Shown here: positions 8,132 to 15,236 of the stretch, one piece after another
Position numbering within the stretch: the stretch's first letter is position 1
Layout: every line of letters begins with the position of its first letter
Assembly (NCBI GenBank): GCA_002887195.1
Contig: PJAB01000258.1
Location: 1 to 31,745, forward strand
From: Chrysochromulina parva
Taxonomy: Eukaryota; Haptophyta; Prymnesiales; Chrysochromulinaceae
Direction: 5' to 3'
DNA: 31,745 bases
Made by a program: the position numbers and the translations under genes
The notes under the pieces: generated by a model
What the model was told of the DNA's origin: nothing
Seen by the model: only the letters and a program-made list of their open reading frames with translations
The model's database searches: none

Positions 8132-8982
8132 TCACTCGTCGCTGAGCGCTGCTAGCAACGTCTTAGAAGGCGTGCGACCTCCCATCGAGCTGCTGGCGGG
8201 CCTGCACGCACGCGAGGGCAGTCGGCACCCCAGGCATGAGAAGAGGCACTTGCGGCCAGATGACAAGGCCGGGCCGGGCCTGGCTGCGCAACGTGCTCGG
8301 CATGCACGCGCCACGTGCTCGGCATGCATGCGCCATGACCGAGGCTCGAGGGGTGTGGAGGGGGGAAGCAGAACTCACCGATGGCCCATAGGTCCCCATA
8401 AGATGGTCGCGGGCGCTGAGGCAGCGTATTCGAAAGTGGTCCTCGTTCTAGGTATGTCCAGCATCGACCTGCTCAACCACGCGAGCAGCGAGCACGTCGT
8501 TGAGGGTGCCACGGAGGAAACATGGGCCGGCGATCAGGGCAGGTCGTGCCGGGTGCGTCAGGGCGGCGTGGCGCGCGCGCAGGGATGCTTAGCACGGGAG
8601 GCGCGTACGTCCCGCCCTCCTCCTCCTCCTCCTCCTCCTCTCCACTCTCTTGCAAGCCCGCGAGCCGTCCGGCGCCCGTGCTCAGCAGGGAGTTGGAGTG
8701 CGGTGACGGTTCTGGCAGCTCGAGGTCGGGCAACTCCGAGAGTAAGCCACCTGAAGGGACGGCGGGGCGCACGCGAGGCTGCGGCGGGGGTTTGCCCATG
8801 AAAGACAGCTTCCCGCCGCTCGGAAGCGACTGCGACATCAAGCTCGTGTGAGGTCCCGCGCCAAATGAAACGAGGAGCCCCCCCATGCCCTGGGTGATGT
8901 CTGGTATTGGCGGTGGAGGCGGCGGTGCCGCCTCACCGGCGGCGACCTTCTTGTCGTACGCAGCGAGCGCAGCTCCCAACAT
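8132..8982 (-). CDS. Hypothetical proline-rich protein, probable three-exon gene
   Basis: I read this as three exons: 8982-8609, 8468-8379 and 8201-8132, joined by GT-AG introns of 140 and 177 nt. The second donor is strong (ATCG|GTGAGT). The splice phases join exactly: exon 1 ends with two bases of a Thr codon, exon 2 supplies the third, and exon 2 ends with two bases of Arg. The predicted 177-residue protein starts MLGAALAAYDKK, has a PPPPPPIPDI stretch, short motifs such as GKLSFMGKPPPQP and LLSELPDLELPEP, an eight-Glu run, then SMLDIPRTRTTFEY and ILWGPMGHR, ending LLAALSDE. I do not recognise a family. Without splicing, exon 1 reads on to a stop at 8473. The intron model is an inference; exon 1 is the firmest part. 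Confidence 0.5.
8202..8378 (-). other. Predicted intron 2 of the three-exon gene, with a 22-bp tandem repeat
   Basis: Predicted GT-AG intron beginning GTGAGT and ending GTGCAG on the minus strand. It contains two 22-bp copies of acgtgctcggcatgcacgcgcc (8291-8312 and 8313-8334, one mismatch). On the minus strand it has two TGCATG hexamers. Confidence 0.45.
8469..8608 (-). other. Predicted intron 1 of the three-exon gene
   Basis: Predicted 140-nt GT-AG intron, minus strand, from GTACGC to GAGCAG. Its removal keeps one reading frame through all three exons. No alternative evidence supports it, and the donor is weaker than that of intron 2. Confidence 0.35.
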
Positions 8983-9237
8983 ACTACAACGCGTTCGGGC
9001 GTCCCTGGAGCGCTGGCGCGCCACTCAGGGTCCGGGGTGCCTTCTCCGTGTCTTCGAGCGTCTTGGACCTCGAGTAACCCACGAGTCCGCGGCCCTATGC
9101 GTGACGAAACTTTGATTTTAATTCCTATCTCGCCAAACTCCGTCGGCTATCGTTCCATGGGACTCATGGGGACTGCCGCGGTCGTCGTGGCGAGGTGGCG
9201 TCGAAACGACGCGAGTGGGAGTCCATGTACGTAGCGC

Positions 9238-10275
9238 TCAGCTGGCACTCGAAGACAGCACATGATCCGGCACGTGAACTTTGTCTCGGGCCCACCAGCC
9301 TGTCTCCCGAAGAGGCAGCACCCGATCCGCCTTGAAGAACTGCGATGCGATCAGCTTGGTGGAGGGAGCCGGTAGGCCAGCGTGCAGGGCATGGATGTCG
9401 AGGTCGGCGCTCTCGTCAAAGTTATAAAAGACGAGCGCGTCCCCGCGTCCCGGCTGCACGCGTAGGCCATCTTGAGCTGGGTCGCTGCGAAAGGCACGCT
9501 CGTACGCTGCACGCTGCGACTCAGGTCGCATGCTGGCCGCAGCCTGCCAATCGCTACACGCCAGAGGGAACCACGTCTCACCGACTCCATTTAGGTAGTA
9601 CAGGACCGTCGCCACGCGCGGCTCTTGCCAGCAAGCATCCCAGTGCACCTTGTACTCACCACCGCTGGAGTAGCGCAGGACGTGAAGCGCCTCCGTCTGG
9701 CTGCCAAGCTCGTCCTTGCGTGACCAGGCCTCTTTCCCGAAAAGGAATCCTGCTGCGCACTGCGCGATCTCTAATAAGATCGGATCGTCGGACGCGCTGA
9801 GGTAAGTGACGTCGCATGCTCGTCGCCAGGCCGTGCTGACCTCAGCGCTTCCCTCCGTCTCTGCAACCTCGAACCCGTGTTGTTCGGCCCGCGAGATGAG
9901 GTGGTCGCACTCCTCCGTCGTCAAGAATCCTCGAAGAAGGTAGATGTAGGGTCTTGCGGCGAGGCGGGTCACTCCAATTTTCCTACCCTTGCGCAAGCCC
10001 GAGATCTGGCCCTCGACGTTGGGCTCGAGCGCACTCACGCTGCTCCGGGCCAGCTGCACGATCCCCGAAGCAACGTTGACTGCGGGTCCGGTGGCAGCAG
10101 CGGTGCTGGTAGCTGCCAGCATTGGCAGCAAGACGAGTGCGGTTCTACATCGGCTCGATAGAGCAGAGGTCGTGCAGTGACTGTGAATCTTGCCATGATT
10201 ACTGATCGGTGATCGTGCCTGGACCGACTGGTGCGGCGACGCACGTGCGCGGTGTTTGCCACGCTCGACCGCCAT
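9238..10275 (-). CDS. Prolyl 4-hydroxylase (2-oxoglutarate/Fe(II) dioxygenase)
   Basis: 345-residue frame from ATG at 10275 to TGA. The catalytic domain spans ~108-320: PYIYLLRGFLTTEECDHLI, LHVLRYSSGGEYKVHWDACW with iron ligands H211 and D213, VATVLYYLNGV, GRGDALVFYNF, third ligand H298 in ALHAGLP, and K307 for the 2-oxoglutarate carboxylate. All catalytic residues are present. The enzyme would hydroxylate peptidyl proline using oxygen and 2-oxoglutarate. A hydrophobic stretch at ~45-63 (ALVLLPMLAATSTAAATG) could be a signal anchor, as in the ER-membrane enzymes of plants and algae, where cell-wall or scale glycoproteins are substrates. The residues before it are Arg/His-rich. The frame is open to 10344, so a further upstream exon cannot be excluded. 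Confidence 0.9.
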   Translation of the reverse strand: MAVERGKHRARASPHQSVQARSPISNHGKIHSHCTTSALSSRCRTALVLLPMLAATSTAAATGPAVNVASGIVQLARSSVSALEPNVEGQISGLRKGRKIGVTRLAARPYIYLLRGFLTTEECDHLISRAEQHGFEVAETEGSAEVSTAWRRACDVTYLSASDDPILLEIAQCAAGFLFGKEAWSRKDELGSQTEALHVLRYSSGGEYKVHWDACWQEPRVATVLYYLNGVGETWFPLACSDWQAAASMRPESQRAAYERAFRSDPAQDGLRVQPGRGDALVFYNFDESADLDIHALHAGLPAPSTKLIASQFFKADRVLPLRETGWWARDKVHVPDHVLSSSAS

Positions 10276-10478
10276 CGGCTTCGCGGGGTCCCATCGTGTG
10301 GTGTGTGGGGATCTGATCTCGACTCCCACGAGAAAAAGCGACAAGGGTCCGTGTGAATAGTGTGTGAATAGTTTTTAGCTAGTGGTAACGGTAACCGCAT
10401 CCCGCGCGGTCCGGGGACGCGCCGCCGGGCCCGGGGCGTGTTCGATCCTTGGCAAGGGGCCTTTGTCGAATTGTAACC

Positions 10479-10493
10479 ACATTGGCTGTGAAT
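10479..10493 (-). promoter_or_regulatory. Candidate CCAAT-box element, shared 15-mer copy 2
   Basis: Exact second copy of acattggctgtgaat, reading ATTCACAGCCAATGT on the minus strand. It lies 204 bp upstream of the prolyl 4-hydroxylase start and just past the 3' end of the next minus-strand gene. A duplicated gtgtgaatag lies between (near 10350-10370). Confidence 0.35.
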
Positions 10494-10508
10494 ATCTCTG
10501 ACTCTGAG

Positions 10509-11495
10509 TCACATTCTCGGGCGCTTTACGTCCGGCCCCGACGCGCCAAGGTCCATGCCCAGTCCAGCAGCTCTGGCCTCGCCGCCCACCGCTGCGACAA
10601 CACCCGGCGGAGGGACGCGACGCATGATCAGCGTCTGCTGCTGACCGAACTCGAGCTGCAGTTGGGAGATCTGGTTCAGGTACCCAGTGTACTCGATTTT
10701 ATCACTGAACTTGAGCTTCATCGGGTCCGCCGGTTTCTGATTCTTGCCGCACCGACTGAGAAGCTCTTTGACTTGTCGCTCCAAATGCATCAGCTGCGGC
10801 TGGAACCGCTGCTGCAACGCCTCCAGGTCGCGCTGCGTCGTCTCCTCGTAGCTGCTGGCCGCCTGCCGCCTGGCGCGCTCTTCCTCCTCCAGCCGCTTCC
10901 TCTCGCGCTCTTCCTCCATCTTCTTCCGCCGTTTGCTCACGAAGAGCCCAAGCCTACTGATGAGCTCCGAAATCGCCTCGCGCGTCCTCGGCGGCGTCTC
11001 GGGCGCCTTTTGCCACTCCTCGAGCTTGAGCTTGCACCCATGCGCCTTGGACAGCTGATCGGCATAGTCCTTCCACTCGCTCGGCTTAGGATTGCTCGGG
11101 TCGTTTGCGAATTGCGGCCGAGGCCACGTGTTTGGCCAATCGCTGGTAAAGTGGTCGTGCACGCGGTGCGCCAGCTCCCAAATGATCAGCAGCAGGCTTT
11201 TTGGAGCGGCTTCCGGCGCAGCAGCAGCAGAAGGAGCGCCGGTGGTGACCAGCGTGGCCGCTCCTGACGGCCGCTCCGGTTTCACAGGCTGCAGCTCGAA
11301 GGCAGCGAGTGCCGTCACGCTGATGTGCGGCAGCTCGCCTAGCGGCCGCGCCTCTGGCGGCGGCAAGGAGTAGAGCAGTGGTGTGAGCTTGGCCTGCGGA
11401 TCGAGCTGGTCGGTTTTCGACACGTTCCAGAGCCAGTCGACGAGCCGCTGGCGCGGCGCGGGCGGATTCGAGGCTGTGAGCGCTGTGGTCTCCAT
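10509..11495 (-). CDS. Charged coiled-coil protein of unknown function
   Basis: 328-residue frame from ATG at 11495 to TGA. The N-terminal third has LVDWLWNVSKTDQLDPQAKL and LIIWELAHRVHDHF, then a Trp-rich part (TSDWPNTWPRPQF, PSEWKDYADQL). Residues ~180-280 form a strongly charged helix (KRRKKMEEERERKRLEEEER) continuing as a probable coiled coil. Then comes MKLKFSDKIEYTGYLNQISQ, and a Gly/Ala tail ending KRPRM, a possible nuclear localisation signal. I do not recognise the family. The conserved-looking Trp and helical segments suggest a nuclear complex subunit rather than an enzyme, but that is only an impression. The gene is divergent from the ATP-grasp gene across 224 bp. Confidence 0.75.
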   Translation of the reverse strand: METTALTASNPPAPRQRLVDWLWNVSKTDQLDPQAKLTPLLYSLPPPEARPLGELPHISVTALAAFELQPVKPERPSGAATLVTTGAPSAAAAPEAAPKSLLLIIWELAHRVHDHFTSDWPNTWPRPQFANDPSNPKPSEWKDYADQLSKAHGCKLKLEEWQKAPETPPRTREAISELISRLGLFVSKRRKKMEEERERKRLEEEERARRQAASSYEETTQRDLEALQQRFQPQLMHLERQVKELLSRCGKNQKPADPMKLKFSDKIEYTGYLNQISQLQLEFGQQQTLIMRRVPPPGVVAAVGGEARAAGLGMDLGASGPDVKRPRM

Positions 11496-11556
11496 GCTAA
11501 CGCCGGCTGACAAACATGGAGGGGGGGAAAAGAATCGAGATTGGGTGGGATTGTGT

Positions 11557-11584
11557 GGTACTGTACCTGAGAGTGGTACCGTAC
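11557..11584. promoter_or_regulatory. Paired GGTAC palindromes in a divergent promoter
   Basis: ggtactgtacc (11557-11567) and ggtaccgtac (11575-11584) lie seven bases apart in the interval between two divergent genes. A TACATGTA palindrome overlaps the end of the pair. A regulatory role is inferred from position and symmetry. Confidence 0.3.
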
Positions 11585-11589
11585 ATGTA
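11582..11589. promoter_or_regulatory. TACATGTA palindrome, copy 3
   Basis: Exact copy in the 224-bp divergent promoter interval, about 87 bp from the coiled-coil gene's ATG and 131 bp from the ATP-grasp gene's ATG. Confidence 0.4.
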
Positions 11590-11719
11590 TGAGGCCCACT
11601 TTTCGATGAATTGCGGGATGCTCACGCGAAACTGAAACGGCTGAGCGGCCTGTAACCTATCCTCGTGGACTGAAGACTTGGTCTCTCGTGGGTATCGTCG
11701 CCGATTGCGGCTTCGACGC

Positions 11720-13291
11720 ATGATGGCTCAGGAATGGCCACAGTCGCCGCCGCAGCAGCCGTCGGGGCGTAGAAGCATCCTGGTCCGTGTCAGTCACTTC
11801 CCGAAAGCACGCAAGGTTTCGTGGTATGCGCCGTGCGAGCCAGCAGCGATCGACAGTATGCTGCGAGCAGTCTGTGGCATCGCGCCCTTGCAGCAGTACC
11901 TGCTGCTCGATAGCTCGAATGCGGCCGTCGCCGTGTCCTCATCGCTACCCGCTGATCAGACCTATGAGGTGTTCATTCTAGGCAGCGCTTCGGGTGCAGC
12001 CGACTCGCGCCCTCCGGCCATTGCTATCATCGACCCGATCTCAACTGGTGCAGTGCTGGCCAAGCGCCTGTACGACCTCGGGTACGCTATCGTTCGGGTG
12101 TGGTCGGACGTGGTCCCCGAGGAGCTCAAGACCTTCGTCGACCCGCGGGCGACCATCAAGTTCGCCGCCACCGTGATGCACAGCACGGGAGCAGTCGCGG
12201 TGACGGCCGCAGAGCTGCTCGCGCTCGACGTCGAGGTGCGCGAGGTGATGGTGGGATGCGAGACGGGCGTGCTGCTCGGCGACCTGCTCAGCGAGACGCT
12301 CAGCCTGCGCGGCAACGGCACCGCCAGGTCACGCGAGCGGCGCAACAAGTTCTACCAAACAGAGGCCCTGCGCACTGCAGGCCTGAACGCGTGCGGTCAG
12401 ATGCTTGCAAACTCGATGGAGGATGTCGAGCAATTTCTGCGCGAGCGGCCGAAGACGACTCCGTTCAAGGCGGTGGTCAAGCCCGTGGAGGGCGCGGGCT
12501 CCGACGGCGTCTTCATCTGCGACTCGCCCGAGGCGGTGCGAACAGGCTTCAGGACGCTCGAGGGGACGAAGAACGTGCTCGGCCTCACTAACTACTCGGT
12601 GCTATTGCAAGAGTACCTGCGTGGCGATGAGTACGTGGTGGACACCGTGTCGCGCTCGGGCGTGCACAAGTGCGTGGCGATCTGGAAGTACGACAAGCGC
12701 ATGTTCAACGGCTCACCGGTAGTCTATTTTGGGATCCGGCTGATGAGCGTGGATGACGAGCCGCAGCTGCGCGCCATGGTCGAGTATACCTTCAAGGTGC
12801 TCGACGCGCTTGGCATCCAGAACGGCTCCGTGCACTCGGAGCTCAAGACTGAGGAGCGCGGGCCCGTCCTCATCGAGGCCAACTGCCGGCTGCACGGCGG
12901 CGAGGGCACGTGGACGCCGATGGTTGAAACATGTTTGGGCTATTCACAGGTATCGGCCATGATCGACGCGTATCTCGACCCGCCCGCCTTCGCCGCGATC
13001 CCGGCTTATCCGGACAACTTCAAGGCCTTTGCGACCGAGGCGGACATGCAGTCGAACGTATCTGGCATCCTCAAAGAGGTCGACCCGGAGGCTTTGGCCA
13101 AGATCAAGGCTCTGAGTAGCTACAGGGATGGCTTCCTAGCGGTGACGGTGGGCGAGCGCATCGAGAAGACGATAGACCTTCTCACGTCGTGCGGCAACTT
13201 CAACCTTGTCAACCAGAGCAAGGAGCAGCTGGATGCCGACTACGAAGAGTTCCATCGCATCGTGGGCAAGGGGATTTTCAGAGTGGAATGA
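11720..13291 (+). CDS. ATP-grasp domain protein (putative carboxylate-amine ligase)
   Basis: 523-residue intact frame from ATG at 11720 to TGA. Residues ~17-90 form a small N-terminal region (VRVSHFPKARKVSWYAPCEP ... LPADQTYEVFIL), possibly ubiquitin-like. A pre-ATP-grasp fold follows (AIAIIDPISTGAVLAKRLYDLGY, a biotin-carboxylase-like N domain). The ATP-grasp core is ~208-410. It shows the first ATP-binding lysine and loop in FKAVVKPVEGAGSDGVFI (K254), the adenine hinge EYLRGDEYVVDTV, and the Mg-binding GPVLIEANCRLHGGEG (E386, N388). Enzymes of this shape activate a carboxylate as acyl phosphate and join it to an amine, as in L-amino-acid ligases. The substrate is unknown. There is no obvious targeting peptide. 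The divergent neighbour gives no pathway clue. Confidence 0.85.
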   Translation: MMAQEWPQSPPQQPSGRRSILVRVSHFPKARKVSWYAPCEPAAIDSMLRAVCGIAPLQQYLLLDSSNAAVAVSSSLPADQTYEVFILGSASGAADSRPPAIAIIDPISTGAVLAKRLYDLGYAIVRVWSDVVPEELKTFVDPRATIKFAATVMHSTGAVAVTAAELLALDVEVREVMVGCETGVLLGDLLSETLSLRGNGTARSRERRNKFYQTEALRTAGLNACGQMLANSMEDVEQFLRERPKTTPFKAVVKPVEGAGSDGVFICDSPEAVRTGFRTLEGTKNVLGLTNYSVLLQEYLRGDEYVVDTVSRSGVHKCVAIWKYDKRMFNGSPVVYFGIRLMSVDDEPQLRAMVEYTFKVLDALGIQNGSVHSELKTEERGPVLIEANCRLHGGEGTWTPMVETCLGYSQVSAMIDAYLDPPAFAAIPAYPDNFKAFATEADMQSNVSGILKEVDPEALAKIKALSSYRDGFLAVTVGERIEKTIDLLTSCGNFNLVNQSKEQLDADYEEFHRIVGKGIFRVE

Positions 13292-14055
13292 GGCGAGCTC
13301 ATTGTCTGTGGCGAGCACTGAAGCAACCAGCACACAGCCGTCCTACGTTGCATCGCCGCGTGCAGTGTAATTGCGTTACCCATCATGCCATGCGAGGCCC
13401 ATTCCCACATGCGCATGCCGGCGGCGGCCTTATGCCCCCATGCCGTAAAGGCGGCGAGGACTGCGCCTAATATATGGCATGCCTCTCCAATATGGCAGGG
13501 CGCACCTCGCTCTAGGAGGCGCTAGGCGGCGAGAACCGCGCGCGTCGGAAGTACCGACACGTGATACCGCGTGCTCCGTGTGTGGCCATGCGTCAGCCAG
13601 GCGTGAAGTGGCGGTGCACGCGACGGTGCCTCGGTGGAGGGTGGTCGAGATTCGGTCGAGATTCGCCCCGAACTCTCGCGTGCGTGTGGGGCTGGCGCCG
13701 CGTGAGTGGCGGGCGCTGCGCCTGCGCCGTCCGTGCGTCGAGACTGCCCCGCCGCGAGACACACTCCGTCGAGACCGGGCGGCGAGAACTACGCTCTACG
13801 GCGGACCGGTACCGAATAGATACCGAATAGACTCGATTTTTAACTTCTCATAGCATGTATAGCCGCTACTCGTGACTCGATGCGAACTAGCCACACGACA
13901 GCTAAAGCTGTACGCACGGCATCCGAGAGGCAGAGCCCGCCGGGACGTCGCCGGCAAGTGGTAGCATGCCCGGTCTATCGTTACCAGTCTTGTGTTCTTT
14001 GCACGCGCGCGCATATCTTGTGCGCTCGCGTGTCGGGCGTGCGCACGCGGAGTTC
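13292..14055. other. Intergenic region between convergent genes
   Basis: GC-rich, with small duplications: ggtcgagattc twice in tandem (13643-13664) and taccgaatag twice (13810-13819, 13821-13830), followed by an AT-richer stretch (ctcgatttttaacttctcatagc). Only short frames without recognisable content. Confidence 0.45.
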
Positions 14056-15147
14056 TCACGCGGCGGCGCCGATGGCCTCCGCCTTCTGCAGCCGGTCGAG
14101 GAAATCCTTCCACTCAGCCGGCGCGTTGCCCTTATGGGCGAGTATCTCGACTGTCTTGGCTGCGAGCGCGTCAGCAAGCGCCTTCTCGCCTCCCTCCATC
14201 GAAGCAGAACCTTTCTTGAGCGCCTCCTTGACCGCTCCCACTAGCGAGGGCGGGAGCGAGAGGTGTGCGCCCGAGACGCTACACTTGACCTCTCCAGAGC
14301 GTGCGTCGAGCAGCACATCATACAGCTCCACTGGCACGAAGGTGACGAACCCTGCCACGTAACCTCCCGCGCGCTGGAGCTCCTCGAGCTGCGGCGGCTC
14401 GAGCGCGCAGAGCGGCTGCAGGCTCTCCCACGCGCTCCGCTGCGTGGCGAGCAGCGGCAGGCAGCGCAGCACGTCGAGCTGCGCCGTGGGCTCCTCTGCC
14501 ACCACGACGACACGTGCGCGGAGCAGAATGGCTGCCCATAGAGTGGCGATGCCCTCCGCGCCGATTCGCTTGATCATCGCGCCCAAGGGGCATGCGGTCT
14601 TGGCGGTCTCAGCACTGTAGCTCTTGCGATGGAAGTCGGCGCCGCCGGGAGCCGACGCAACGCCCTTGGTCGCGAGGGTGAGCACGCGCTGCAGCAAGGC
14701 GATGGGTGACCACTCGGCACAGTACGCACGCATGAGCACCTGCAGCATCGCTTGGTAGCGCTCGGGATCGAAAACTGGCGAGCCGACGAGCACGGCGTAG
14801 CGCTTGACTTCATCACTAAGAAGGATGTCATTCTTGTGTCGCTCCTTCGCGAGCGCGTAATAGAACTTGCTCTTCCATCTGAACCAGACGAAGGTCGGCT
14901 TTGTGAGCGGCCCGCCGAGAAGCTGCGCTCGCGCCGCGAGCACGGAGACCGCGTCCGCCGCGTCGCCGATGGAGGGATAACACCAAGATAGGCGCGGGCC
15001 GGGGCTCTCGGCCTCTATGAGTGCGACGCACTCGTCGGGCAAGCCGCTCATGAAGTTTGTTGTGACTGTGGGATGACTGCGGGTTGCAAAGCTGTAAACG
15101 GCAGGAAAAAATGACACCGAGGTGAGCCGGTTGACACGTGTGAACAT
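14056..15147 (-). CDS. DENND10: DENN domain-containing protein 10 (FAM45-like)
   Basis: 363-residue frame from ATG at 15147 to TGA. It aligns along most of its length with animal DENND10/FAM45: LIEAESPG..LSWCYPS near the N terminus, FDPERYQAMLQVLMRAYCAEWSP in the middle, LLRARVVVVAEEPTAQLDVLRCLP, and the diagnostic ELQRAGGYVAGFVTFV ... LYDVLLDA near 255-282. DENN proteins act as guanine-nucleotide exchange factors or effectors for Rab GTPases. Animal DENND10 works on late endosomes. The Met at residue 33 (15051, MSGLPDECVALIE) lines up better with the animal start, so the first 32 residues may be 5' UTR. Divergent from the long coiled-coil gene with only 89 bp between start codons. Confidence 0.88.
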   Translation of the reverse strand: MFTRVNRLTSVSFFPAVYSFATRSHPTVTTNFMSGLPDECVALIEAESPGPRLSWCYPSIGDAADAVSVLAARAQLLGGPLTKPTFVWFRWKSKFYYALAKERHKNDILLSDEVKRYAVLVGSPVFDPERYQAMLQVLMRAYCAEWSPIALLQRVLTLATKGVASAPGGADFHRKSYSAETAKTACPLGAMIKRIGAEGIATLWAAILLRARVVVVAEEPTAQLDVLRCLPLLATQRSAWESLQPLCALEPPQLEELQRAGGYVAGFVTFVPVELYDVLLDARSGEVKCSVSGAHLSLPPSLVGAVKEALKKGSASMEGGEKALADALAAKTVEILAHKGNAPAEWKDFLDRLQKAEAIGAAA

Positions 15148-15236
15148 GTCTTATCTTGTGAACAGCCAGGTCGTCCCACACAAAGTGAACGCGTCGAGAC
15201 AAATATGAATACGATTTGAGGAACGCCGCCGTCCAC
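15148..15236. promoter_or_regulatory. Compact bidirectional promoter interval
   Basis: Only 89 bp separate the longest-frame start codons of DENND10 (-) and the coiled-coil gene (+). It must hold both promoters or 5' UTRs, unless DENND10 starts at 15051. The sequence is less GC-rich than its flanks (tgtgaacagcc, caaatatgaatacgatttg). I recognise no named box. Confidence 0.35.

Noticed and set aside
8172..8801. Plus-strand 209-residue frame over the three-exon gene
   Set aside because: Its sequence shows no coherent domain. The minus-strand exons splice in phase and give a more protein-like product.
10370..10460. tRNA-like sequence (tagctagtggta ... gttcgatcc)
   Set aside because: D-arm and T-loop resemblances exist, but the acceptor ends do not pair and no anticodon stem forms.
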